Shown in pieces: positions 51,721-59,291 of a DNA stretch of 64,000 nucleotides. Origin of the DNA: Actinoplanes lutulentus. GTDB taxonomy: Bacteria > Actinomycetota > Actinomycetes > Mycobacteriales > Micromonosporaceae. The notes under the pieces were generated by a model. That model was not told where the DNA came from. It did no database searches and saw only the letters and a list, made by a program, of their open reading frames with translations. The stretch lies in the NCBI RefSeq assembly GCF_003259845.1, contig NZ_QLMJ01000008.1:124001-188000 (forward strand), in the 5' to 3' direction. The translations under genes were made by a program, and so were the position numbers. Within the stretch, counting starts at the first letter, position 1. Each line of letters opens with the position of its first letter.

Positions 51721-53658
51721 ATGACGATGAACAGACCGATCACCATGAGTAGCGTTGCGCCAGGAAGGCCAAGCCAGCAGATGAGCAAGCACCGCGACAC
51801 CGAACGGGAACGGGTCATCGCCGCCCAGCGCGGCGACCGGAGAGCCCAGGAGGAGCTCGCGCGCGCCTATCTGCCGCTGGTCTACAACGTCGCGGGCCGC
51901 GCCCTTTCCGTGCAGCCGGACGTCGAGGACGTGGTCCAGGAGACCATGCTCCAGGTGATCCGCGCCCTGCCCGGCCTGCGGCAACCGGAGAGCATCCGGG
52001 CCTGGATCCTCACCATCGCCATGCAGCAGGTCGGCGCGCATCAGCACCGAGCCGCCGGCACCACCGCCCTGGACGATCTCCCCGAGACCGGCACCGATTT
52101 CGAGGAGCTGGCCATCCTTCGCCTGCAACTGTCCGACCAGCGCCGCCAGGTCGCCGCGGCGAGCCGCTGGCTCGACGTCGAGGACCGCAACGTCCTCGCG
52201 CTCTGGTGGCAGGAGACCGCCGGCCACCTCGACCGCGCCGAAACCGCGGCCGCCCTGGAGACGACTCCGGCGTACGCGGCGGTTCGCGTCCAGCGGATGC
52301 GCGCCCAGCTGGACCGCAGCCGCTCACTGGTGGCCGCGCTGGACGCCCGGCCACGCTGCCCGGAACTGGTGGCGGCTGCCGCCGGTTGGGACGGCCGCCC
52401 CAGCCCGCTCTGGCGCAAACGCCTGGACCGGCACGTGCGCGACTGCGACCTGTGCCTCAGCAACTCTCGCGAGGAGGTCGCCGCCGAGCGGCTCCTGGTC
52501 GGCTGCGGCCTGCTGCCGGTCCCGGCCGCACTGACCAGCGCCGTGCTCGGCAAGATCTCCGCAACCGGCGGAACGGCGGGCGGAACGGCCACGGCTGCCC
52601 GCCCTCGCCTGGGGTCCCTGCTGCGGGGCAAGCCTCTCGCCGCCACGGCAGCGGCCGTTGTCGTGCTGGCCGGCGGTGCTCTGGCGTACACCGCGCAGTC
52701 AGAACCCGACCGGCCGCAGCCCGACGACCGCGTCGCCGCCGCTGCCGCGCCCAGCCCCGCGCCGGTCACGAGATCAGCACTGCCGAGCAGCGCCGCGCCC
52801 ACGCCGTCCCGGACCACCGCCACCGCCACCGCAGCGAAGACGACCAGGGCCGCAGTGGCGACGCCCACTGCCAAGGGCTGCGGCGCGAAACTGACGACGA
52901 TCTGGGCCGGCTGGCCGATGCGGGACACGGCGAAATACACCAACCTCGGCAACGGTACGGTCCGCGACACCACCACGTGCCTGGTGTGGCAGCGCGCCCA
53001 CGCCCCCGACCGCTACACGTTCGCGGAAGCCAAGCAGTACTGCGCCGGCCTGACACTCGACGGCGGCGGCTGGCGCCTGCCCAGCCGGATCGAGCTGACC
53101 TCGATCGTCGACTACGGCGCCGACAACCCGGCCATCAACACCACCACGTTCACCGGCACCCCGCCCCGCTACTTCTGGACCTCCTCGCCCTGGGCGGTCA
53201 CCAAGACGCCGTTGCGCGCCTGGATCATCAATTTTTATGAGGGCCTCGCCAGTAACGCCGCCGAGCAGAGCGGCGCGTTCAATGTGCGCTGCGTCCGGGC
53301 CGACGGCGGCTCGGGACGGCCTGCCTACAAGATCTCCTCAGGACGCGTCACCGACCCGGCGACCGGCCTGACCTGGCAGCGCGCGTCGTCGGCGGAGATG
53401 ACGGTGGCGAAAGCCGACGCCTACTGCACCGACGGCTGGCGGCTGCCGACGCTCAAGGAACTGGCGACCACTGTCGACGAGACCCGGGTCTCCCCCGCCA
53501 TCGACATCAAGGCGTTCCCCGACACACCCAAGACCGCCCGGTACTGGTCGTCGACCGTCGCGACGCCGCGCCCTGCCGACCGGTGGATGCTCGGCTACAA
53601 CGACGGCGTCACCACCTACAAGCCGTACGAGACCGGACGTGTCCGGTGCGTCCGCTGA
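51721..53658 (+). CDS. membrane-tethered ECF-like sigma factor with zinc finger and extracellular double DUF1566 domain
   Basis: This 645-residue single-pass protein has sigma region 2 at about 43-110 (LARAYLPLVYNVAGRALSVQ, DVEDVVQETMLQVIRALPGL) and region 4 at about 140-200 (DVEDRNVLALWWQE, TAAALETTPAYAAVRVQRMR). A ZAS-like zinc site H238-x3-C242-x2-C245 with C213 upstream lies on the cytosolic side. A membrane helix is at 304-325, followed by a Pro/Ala/Ser/Thr linker to about 386. Two DUF1566 repeats lie outside at about 406-527 and 540-645 (CLVWQRAHAPD, GGGWRLPSRIELTSIVDYG; GLTWQRASSAE, DGWRLPTLKELATTVDE). It looks like a sigma factor and its own anti-sigma/sensor in one chain. The ATG at 51781 (MSKHRDTERE) is an alternative start. 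Confidence 0.85.
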   Translation: MTMNRPITMSSVAPGRPSQQMSKHRDTERERVIAAQRGDRRAQEELARAYLPLVYNVAGRALSVQPDVEDVVQETMLQVIRALPGLRQPESIRAWILTIAMQQVGAHQHRAAGTTALDDLPETGTDFEELAILRLQLSDQRRQVAAASRWLDVEDRNVLALWWQETAGHLDRAETAAALETTPAYAAVRVQRMRAQLDRSRSLVAALDARPRCPELVAAAAGWDGRPSPLWRKRLDRHVRDCDLCLSNSREEVAAERLLVGCGLLPVPAALTSAVLGKISATGGTAGGTATAARPRLGSLLRGKPLAATAAAVVVLAGGALAYTAQSEPDRPQPDDRVAAAAAPSPAPVTRSALPSSAAPTPSRTTATATAAKTTRAAVATPTAKGCGAKLTTIWAGWPMRDTAKYTNLGNGTVRDTTTCLVWQRAHAPDRYTFAEAKQYCAGLTLDGGGWRLPSRIELTSIVDYGADNPAINTTTFTGTPPRYFWTSSPWAVTKTPLRAWIINFYEGLASNAAEQSGAFNVRCVRADGGSGRPAYKISSGRVTDPATGLTWQRASSAEMTVAKADAYCTDGWRLPTLKELATTVDETRVSPAIDIKAFPDTPKTARYWSSTVATPRPADRWMLGYNDGVTTYKPYETGRVRCVR

Positions 53659-53665
53659 CCGGCCG

Positions 53666-54811
53666 TCACCACTCGGTGAAGGAGCCGTCGGGGCGCCGCC
53701 AGACCGGGTTGCGCCACCGGTGACCGATCGCCGCCATCCGGATCACGGCCTCCTCGTCGACCTCGATGCCGAGCCCGGGGCTCTCGGTACGCTCGGCATG
53801 CCCGTTCACGAACCGGAACGGCGCCGGGTCGATCAGATAGTCGAGCAGCTCCCCGCCCTGGTTGTAGTGAATGCCGACGCTCTGCTCCTGGATCAGGAAG
53901 TTCGGGATCGCGAACGCCAGCTGCAGGCTCGCGGCCAGGGCGATCGGCCCCAGCGGGCAGTGCGGGGCCATGGTGACGTCGTACGTCTCGGCCATCGCCG
54001 CGATGCGGCGCACCTCGGAGATGCCGCCGGCATGGCTGACGTCCGGCTGCGCGACCGCCAGGCCGCTGCCGAGCACGTCGCGGAAGTCGTGCCGGGAGTA
54101 CAGCCGCTCGCCGGTGGCCAGCGGGATGGCCGTCGACTGCGCCAGCGATCCCAGGTTGGCCGTGTGCTCGGGCAGGACCGGTTCTTCCACGAACAGCGGT
54201 AGGTACGGTTCGAGCAGCGGCAGCAGTCGCCGGGCCATCGCGGTGGAGGCGCGCCCGTGCAGGTCGACGACCAGGTCGTTGTCCGGTCCGATCGCTTCAC
54301 GGACGGCTGCGACCCGGTCGATCACCTGATGGGTTCTCGCCGGTGTCTCGATGGGGCCGAGTTCACCGGAGCCGTTCATCTTCACCGCGGTGAAACCGGC
54401 CGCGATCTGCTCGCGGGCCAGGTCGGCGACCTCGTCGGGACGGTCACCGCCGATCCAGGCGTACATTCTGGCCCGCTCCCGTACCGGGCCGCCGAGCAGT
54501 GCGTGCACCGGCCTGTTGTACGCCTTGCCGGCGATGTCCCACAGCGCCTGGTCGATGCCGGCGACCGCGCTCGACAGGACCGGGCCGCCGCGGTAGAAGC
54601 CGCCCTTGGTCAGGACCTGCCAGTGGTCCTCGATGCGCAGTGGGTCTTCGCCGACAAGGTATTCGCAGAGTTCGGCGATCGCCGTGCGGACGGTGTCGGC
54701 TCGCCCTTCCACGACGGGTTCGCCCCAGCCGGTGATGCCTTCGTCGGTCTGGATCCGCAGGAAGAGCCAACGCGGGGGGACGAGGAAGGTATCCATCGAG
54801 ATGATCTTCAC
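53666..54811 (-). CDS. dgoD: D-galactonate dehydratase
   Basis: This 381-residue enolase-superfamily enzyme converts D-galactonate to 2-keto-3-deoxygalactonate. It aligns with E. coli DgoD nearly end to end: PPRWLFLRIQTDEGITGWGE, GFYRGGPVLSSAVAGIDQAL, FVEEPVLPEHT, TGERLYSRHDFRDVL, QPDVSHAGGISEVRRIAAMA, APHCPLGPIALAASLQL, and the C-terminal WRNPVWRRPDGSFTEW. The start is GTG at 54811 (VKIISMDTF), matching the MKI start of relatives; ATG at 54796 would cut the first strand. It is last in a minus-strand operon with the SDR and cellulase-like genes, and ends 7 bases from the convergent sigma-fusion stop. Confidence 0.95.
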   Translation of the reverse strand: MKIISMDTFLVPPRWLFLRIQTDEGITGWGEPVVEGRADTVRTAIAELCEYLVGEDPLRIEDHWQVLTKGGFYRGGPVLSSAVAGIDQALWDIAGKAYNRPVHALLGGPVRERARMYAWIGGDRPDEVADLAREQIAAGFTAVKMNGSGELGPIETPARTHQVIDRVAAVREAIGPDNDLVVDLHGRASTAMARRLLPLLEPYLPLFVEEPVLPEHTANLGSLAQSTAIPLATGERLYSRHDFRDVLGSGLAVAQPDVSHAGGISEVRRIAAMAETYDVTMAPHCPLGPIALAASLQLAFAIPNFLIQEQSVGIHYNQGGELLDYLIDPAPFRFVNGHAERTESPGLGIEVDEEAVIRMAAIGHRWRNPVWRRPDGSFTEW

Positions 54812-54822
54812 GGATGAGCCAA

Positions 54823-55575
54823 TCAGGAGGAGGAGGTGGAGATGCTCCAGCCGCCGTCGACGACGAGGCCGGTGCCGGTGATGAAGGAGGCCTCGGGGGA
54901 AGCCAGGAACGCGACGGCGGCGGCGACCTCGTCCGGGTCGCCGAGCCGCCCGGCCGGAGTCTCGGCCACGGTGGACGCCCGGCCGTCCGCACCGATCGCG
55001 TCCCAGGCAGCGGTGAGGATCGGGCCCGGGATGACCGCGTTCACCCGTACCTCGGGGGCGTAGTCGACGGCCAGCTGGCGGGTCAGGGACAGCAGCGCAC
55101 CCTTCGTCGCGGCGTACGCGGCACAGCCCGCGACACCGGTGTTCGCATGCACCGACGAGGTGAGCACGAGGGATCCACGGTGCTCGGCGAGGAGCGGGCA
55201 GAAGAGCCGTGCCGCGTGGTAGGCGCTGGTCAGCGAGACACCGATCTGCCGGTCCCACTCGGCCTGCCGCAGCTCGTGGATCGGCACCGTGGGCACGACC
55301 CGGCCCGGGCCGTTGGCGTGCACCACGTCGACGCGTCCGTGCCGGTCGATCACCTCGGTGGCCAGTCGTTCCCAGTCCTCGCCACGAGCGACGTCGACGT
55401 GCAGGTACGTCGCGGTCTCGCCGATCTTCTCCGCGAGGGCGGATCCCTCCTCGTCGGCGATGTCGGTGAGAACCACCCGGGCGCCTTCGGCGGCGAGCCG
55501 GCCGGCGGTAGCCGCGCCGATGCCGGAGGCGGCTCCAGTGATGATCGCGACGCGGCCGGTGAATCTGCTGGTCAT
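54823..55575 (-). CDS. short-chain dehydrogenase, candidate galactose dehydrogenase
   Basis: This 250-residue classical-type SDR has the NAD site VAIITGAASGIGAATAGRLA (residues 9-28), LTDIADEEG acidic after strand 2, serine in LVLTSSVHANTGVAG and YAATK as the catalytic pair. The usual NNAG motif is replaced by HANGPGRV, which is unusual. The position between dgoD and a glycosidase, in a locus with every later step of galactose oxidation, suggests it oxidises galactose (or arabinose) to the lactone; this is inference, and another sugar or polyol is possible. GAGGACTGAACCC precedes the ATG at 55575. Confidence 0.8.
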   Translation of the reverse strand: MTSRFTGRVAIITGAASGIGAATAGRLAAEGARVVLTDIADEEGSALAEKIGETATYLHVDVARGEDWERLATEVIDRHGRVDVVHANGPGRVVPTVPIHELRQAEWDRQIGVSLTSAYHAARLFCPLLAEHRGSLVLTSSVHANTGVAGCAAYAATKGALLSLTRQLAVDYAPEVRVNAVIPGPILTAAWDAIGADGRASTVAETPAGRLGDPDEVAAAVAFLASPEASFITGTGLVVDGGWSISTSSS

Positions 55576-55579
55576 GGGT

Positions 55580-56854
55580 TCAGTCCTCGGGAGCGGTGGC
55601 CGCGAACGCGGCGTTGATCTCGGCTTGCAGTGCGACGTCGCTCCACATCGGGTGATGCGGAGCCGCGTTGGAGCAGACGACGGCGCCCCAGGCACCGGCC
55701 TGCCGGGCGGCAGTGGTCGCTTCCCGGCAGATCTGCGCGCCCACGGGACCGTCCTCGAAGGTTGCCCGCAGTGGCGTGTATCCGACCCAGCCTTCCCCGA
55801 AGACGAGCGGGACGTCGTGGTCGGCGGCCCAGTCCGCGGCGGCGGCGATCCACAGCGACAGGGTCTGAGCCATGCCACAGCGGTGGTGGGCATATCGCTC
55901 GTAGAGCCAGCGGTCCCAGCGGTCCGGGTCGCACCAGTCGTGGGCGTAGACCTCGCGGGCGCCGACCATGGTGGCGTCGAATTTCCATCGGCAGGCGGAA
56001 TCCGGCGCCCATTCGGTGAGCAGCGGTGCATCGTCGAGCAGCAACTGCTCGGACACCTGCGCCTGCGGAAAGGGCCGGTCCGGGTCGCGCAGGGCGAAGG
56101 TGTCGATCAGTTCGCCGAGGACGCCGTAGACGTACGGATGGAAGACAGCCACATCGGCGTTGCGTGGCAGCCCGCGCATCTCGCCGACCGGAACCCCGGC
56201 ATAGTTCGCGGTGATCAGCCGCGTCGGGTGACGGTTCCGGAACCGGTCGATGCCGCGTTCGAGCAGCGGGCGCAGGCCGAGGACGGCGGACTCACCGGCG
56301 GCGACCGCGGCGGTGAGTCCGCCGAGCTGCACCTCGTTGTGGATTTCGACGAACGCGATCCGGTCGTCGAGGCCGTTTTCGATCAGAAAGTCGACGCAGT
56401 CGGCCAGTGCGTCGGCGAGCACGTCGACGCGCATGTGCGGCGGCACCGCGGACAGCCCGCGGTGCCAGGAGTCGTCGGCGAGGAAGGCGGGGCTCTGCTG
56501 GTACTCCCAGCTGGAGAGGATGACGTGACAGTCATGCCGGTGGGCGGCCCGGAACAGGTCGAGCAGATGCTCGCGTCCGTCGAGGGTGGCGCTCGCGCCC
56601 AGGTCGTACCAGCGGGTGCCCTGCCCGTAGCCGTTGCCGAAACCGGTGAAGGTGAGGGCAGTGGTGTCCAGGCCGGAGCCGAAGAGCAGGTACGGCATGG
56701 CACAGATCCGGACCGTGTTGTAGCCGCGGTCGACGGCCTGTGCGAACGCGGTGTCGAGGTCGACGAACGGCTCACCCGGGCCGGTCCTGGTGTACCAGCT
56801 GAAGTCCCACAGACTGATGGTCAGCAAGCGAGGCAGATGATCGGGGATGGGCAT
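55580..56854 (-). CDS. cellulase-like (beta/alpha)8 glycosidase, unknown specificity
   Basis: This 424-residue protein has no signal peptide. It reads as a GH5/clan-A type barrel: LTISLWDFSWYTRTGPGEPF, RGYNTVRICAMPYLLFG, HVILSSWEYQQSPAF, then FVEIHNEVQLGG with a likely acid/base Glu, VAVFHPYVYGV, LLTEWAPDSACRWK and VFGEGWVGYTPL with a likely nucleophile Glu. It fits the sugar-binding cellulase-like family whose activities are mostly untested; a galactan- or galactoside-acting enzyme would suit the locus. The start is the ATG at 56854 with GAGGAG upstream; the open frame to 57718 is antisense of the GntR gene. Its stop is four bases before the SDR start. Confidence 0.8.
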   Translation of the reverse strand: MPIPDHLPRLLTISLWDFSWYTRTGPGEPFVDLDTAFAQAVDRGYNTVRICAMPYLLFGSGLDTTALTFTGFGNGYGQGTRWYDLGASATLDGREHLLDLFRAAHRHDCHVILSSWEYQQSPAFLADDSWHRGLSAVPPHMRVDVLADALADCVDFLIENGLDDRIAFVEIHNEVQLGGLTAAVAAGESAVLGLRPLLERGIDRFRNRHPTRLITANYAGVPVGEMRGLPRNADVAVFHPYVYGVLGELIDTFALRDPDRPFPQAQVSEQLLLDDAPLLTEWAPDSACRWKFDATMVGAREVYAHDWCDPDRWDRWLYERYAHHRCGMAQTLSLWIAAAADWAADHDVPLVFGEGWVGYTPLRATFEDGPVGAQICREATTAARQAGAWGAVVCSNAAPHHPMWSDVALQAEINAAFAATAPED

Positions 56855-56941
56855 CGGATCTCCTCGATGGAACAGGGCGCTCGCTGCATGCCGGGGATGC
56901 GAGCAGCATGCGCCCGCTGATTCGCGAGTGTCAACGAAAAG

Positions 56942-56965
56942 TAATATTAGTTTGTACTTTGGTAG
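56942..56965. promoter_or_regulatory. AT-rich operator candidate between cellulase-like and gntR genes
   Basis: TAATATTAGTTTGTACTTTG lies in an AT-rich patch of the divergent region. It shares ATTAGTxTGxAxxT with a site before the GH35 gene at about 61.69 kb. It may bind the adjacent GntR/FadR-type repressor (inference). Confidence 0.35.
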
Positions 56966-57020
56966 GCTTAAAGGGTGGGCTAGTAACGATCCCCGGCTCG
57001 ATATATGACATGATTCCGCC

Positions 57021-57722
57021 ATGACCGACCACCCCCGATCCGGTGCGCACGACCGCCTCGTGACCAGCCTGGGCACTTCGATCGTCACCGGCGAGCTCCC
57101 GCCGGACTCCGACGTCGACCCGGTGGCGCTCGAGTCCCAGTTCGGCGTGAGCCGGACGGCGGTCCGCGAGGCCCTGCGCGTGCTGTCCGCCAAAGGGCTC
57201 GTCGGAGCCCGGCCTCGCCGTGGCACATTCGTGGCGCCGCGGGAGCAATGGGCGCTGCTGGACCCGGATGTACTGCGGTGGCGTTTCGCCGATCGGGTGG
57301 ACGGCGTCTTCCTCGACGAGCTCGGCGAGGTCCGGCTGACCGTCGAGCCGACCGCCGCGCGACTGGCAGCGTCCCGCCGTACCGACCGGGATCTGGCCGA
57401 CCTCGAGGATGCCCTCGCCGCGATGCGGTCGGCCGGCGAGAAAGACGCCGACGAGCAGGTCACCGCGGACCTCGCCTTCCACGACGCACTGCTGCGGGCC
57501 GCCCACAACGAACTGCTGCTGCAGATGTCGGTGGTTATCGAGGTCGGTCTGCGGCTGCGGGACCAGTTCGTGCACGGCGCTCTGACCACCGAGTCGGCCG
57601 ACAAACACGCCGAAGTGTTGCTGGCAGTCCGCAAACAGCGGCCGAAAGCGGCCGAGACCGCGATGCGCGCGCTGATCGAGAAGTCGATCGCCGATGTCGA
57701 GATAGCCAAGAAAGCCATCTAA
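57021..57722 (+). CDS. GntR-family (FadR/FCD) regulator of the galactose module
   Basis: This 233-residue regulator has the GntR winged helix at about 12-70 (DRLVTSLGTSIVTGELPPDS, ESQFGVSRTAVREALRVLSA, LVGARPRRGTFVAP). An FCD effector domain follows with metal-ligand-type histidine FHDALLRAAHNELL and EVRLTVEPTAARLAA. DgoR-type regulators of galactonate genes belong to this class. It diverges from the cellulase-SDR-dgoD operon, and its stop overlaps the convergent kinase stop by four bases. The effector is probably galactonate or 2-keto-3-deoxygalactonate (inference). Confidence 0.9.
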   Translation: MTDHPRSGAHDRLVTSLGTSIVTGELPPDSDVDPVALESQFGVSRTAVREALRVLSAKGLVGARPRRGTFVAPREQWALLDPDVLRWRFADRVDGVFLDELGEVRLTVEPTAARLAASRRTDRDLADLEDALAAMRSAGEKDADEQVTADLAFHDALLRAAHNELLLQMSVVIEVGLRLRDQFVHGALTTESADKHAEVLLAVRKQRPKAAETAMRALIEKSIADVEIAKKAI

Positions 57723-58654
57723 CGGCGGACGTCGTCGTCGCTGAAGGACAGCAGCTCAGCACGGGTGGCGAGACCTTCCCAGTCACCCACCGTCGACGCG
57801 GCGAACGCACCGCAGACAGCCGCCTGGTGCAACCTCGCCCGGGGATCGAGACCGTCGAGCACTCCGGACAGATAGCCGGCCACGAACGCATCACCCGCCC
57901 CGATCGGATCGGCCTGGGTCACCGGAACCGCCGCCGTCTCGAACATCGCGTCCGCGGTCACCACGGTGGCTCCGGCCGCACCGTTCTTGATCACTGCCTC
58001 GCCCGGCCCCAGCTTCCGCAGGGCGGATCCGAGGTCGTCGCGCACACCTGTGATCAGCGCTGCCTCGTCAACCCCGGCGAAGATCAGGTCTGCCTTCTCC
58101 GCCAGCGCCCGCAGCTGCGGACCGGCTCGCTCGGGCGACCAGAGTCGCGACCGGTAGTTGACGTCGAAGCTGACGGTCACCCCGGCTGACCGGGCCCGCA
58201 GAATCGCCTCGTGCACGGCGTCGGCCGCGCTCGCGCTCAGCGCCGGCGTGATCCCGGTGACGTGCAGGATGCGCGCTGACTCGATCACCCCGTCCGGCAG
58301 CTGTTCCGGGGTGAGGCGGCTGCCCGCAAGGCCGTCACGGTAGTAGTCGACCACCACCCGGTCGGTGGTGCGCTGGTGGCGCATCAGCAGGCCGGTCGCG
58401 CGGGCCTGGTCCCGGGTCACGGCGGTGATGTCCACGCCGGCGCCCCGGAGTCCCTCCAGGACGAGGTCACCGCCGGTGTCAGCGCCGAGACGGCCGATCC
58501 ATGTCGCGGTGTGGCCCAGCCGGGACGCGCCGATCGCGACGGTGGCCTCCGCTCCGGCGAACGACAGGACCGCGGGCGATCCGGGACCCAGCCGTCCCGG
58601 AACGCAGCCGCGGACCACGAGCATCGCCTCCCCGAGGGTCACCAGGTCAGGCAT
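57719..58654 (-). CDS. PfkB-family sugar kinase, probable 2-keto-3-deoxygalactonate/gluconate kinase
   Basis: This 311-residue ribokinase-fold enzyme has an N-terminal MPDLVTLGEAMLVVRG, GAEATVAIGASRLG and WIGRLGADTGGDLVLEGL. The second PfkB signature DPIGAGDAFVAGYLSG contains catalytic Asp255. NYRSRLWSPERA in the middle is typical of 2-keto-3-deoxygluconate kinases. Phosphorylation of keto-deoxygalactonate is the expected step between dgoD and the aldolase encoded upstream; KDG as an alternative substrate cannot be excluded. Its ATG lies within the last codons of the aldolase gene (8-base overlap). Confidence 0.9.
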   Translation of the reverse strand: MPDLVTLGEAMLVVRGCVPGRLGPGSPAVLSFAGAEATVAIGASRLGHTATWIGRLGADTGGDLVLEGLRGAGVDITAVTRDQARATGLLMRHQRTTDRVVVDYYRDGLAGSRLTPEQLPDGVIESARILHVTGITPALSASAADAVHEAILRARSAGVTVSFDVNYRSRLWSPERAGPQLRALAEKADLIFAGVDEAALITGVRDDLGSALRKLGPGEAVIKNGAAGATVVTADAMFETAAVPVTQADPIGAGDAFVAGYLSGVLDGLDPRARLHQAAVCGAFAASTVGDWEGLATRAELLSFSDDDVRR

Positions 58655-59291
58655 CGACGAACTCCTTCAGCCGGTCGGTGAGTTCCCGGGCGCGCCGGGC
58701 GAGTGCCCGCAGATCGCCACCGTCGTCCGCGGCGTCGCCGATCAGCGGTCCGCCGAGTGCCACCGCACGAGCGCCCGCCCGCAGGTAGTCGGCGGCCTGG
58801 CCGACGGCCACCCCTCCGGTCGGTACCAGCGGGATGTCTGGCAGCGGGCCGCGGACGGCCCGTAGATAGGCCGGCCCGCCCATGGCGTCCGCCGGGAAGA
58901 CCTTCACCAGATGCGCACCGCCGGCATGAGCCGCGATGATCTCGGTGGGTGTCAGAGCACCACACACCACCGGTACGCCCAGAGCACCGGCCCGATCCAG
59001 CACGGCCGGCAGAACGGCAGGAGTGATCAGGAACGACGCACCGGCCTCGACGGCGTTCGTGGCGCCGGCCTCGTCGAGGACGGTTCCCGCCCCGAGGGCG
59101 AGTCCGTCCGGCAGCGAGCCGGCCAGGGCGGTGATCGCCTCCAGAGCTCCGGCGGTGGTGAGCGTCAGCTCGACGGCGGTGAGGCCCGCCTCGGCGAGGG
59201 TCTCGACGACCGCCGGCACACGATCCGAGGTACGGGCCCGGATGATGGCGATCGCCGGGCACCGCTGCAGCGCCTCGTTCAGCGTGGTCAT
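58647..59291 (-). CDS. 2-dehydro-3-deoxy-6-phosphogalactonate/gluconate aldolase
   Basis: This 214-residue class I aldolase of the Eda/DgoA type splits KDPGal (or KDPG) into pyruvate and glyceraldehyde 3-phosphate. Glu41 is in LTAVELTLTT, the Schiff-base Lys130 is in AHLVKVFPADAMGGP, and PLVPTGGVAVGQAADYLRAG is the phosphate loop. The ATG at 59291 overlaps the GH35 stop (ATGA); the frame upstream to 59489 lies inside GH35. It is the middle gene of a GH35-aldolase-kinase operon. Confidence 0.92.
   Translation of the reverse strand: MTTLNEALQRCPAIAIIRARTSDRVPAVVETLAEAGLTAVELTLTTAGALEAITALAGSLPDGLALGAGTVLDEAGATNAVEAGASFLITPAVLPAVLDRAGALGVPVVCGALTPTEIIAAHAGGAHLVKVFPADAMGGPAYLRAVRGPLPDIPLVPTGGVAVGQAADYLRAGARAVALGGPLIGDAADDGGDLRALARRARELTDRLKEFVDA

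Noticed and set aside
55580..57718. A 712-codon frame for the cellulase-like protein
   Set aside because: The N-terminal 288 codons are antisense of gntR and compositionally wrong; a good ribosome site supports the ATG at 56854.
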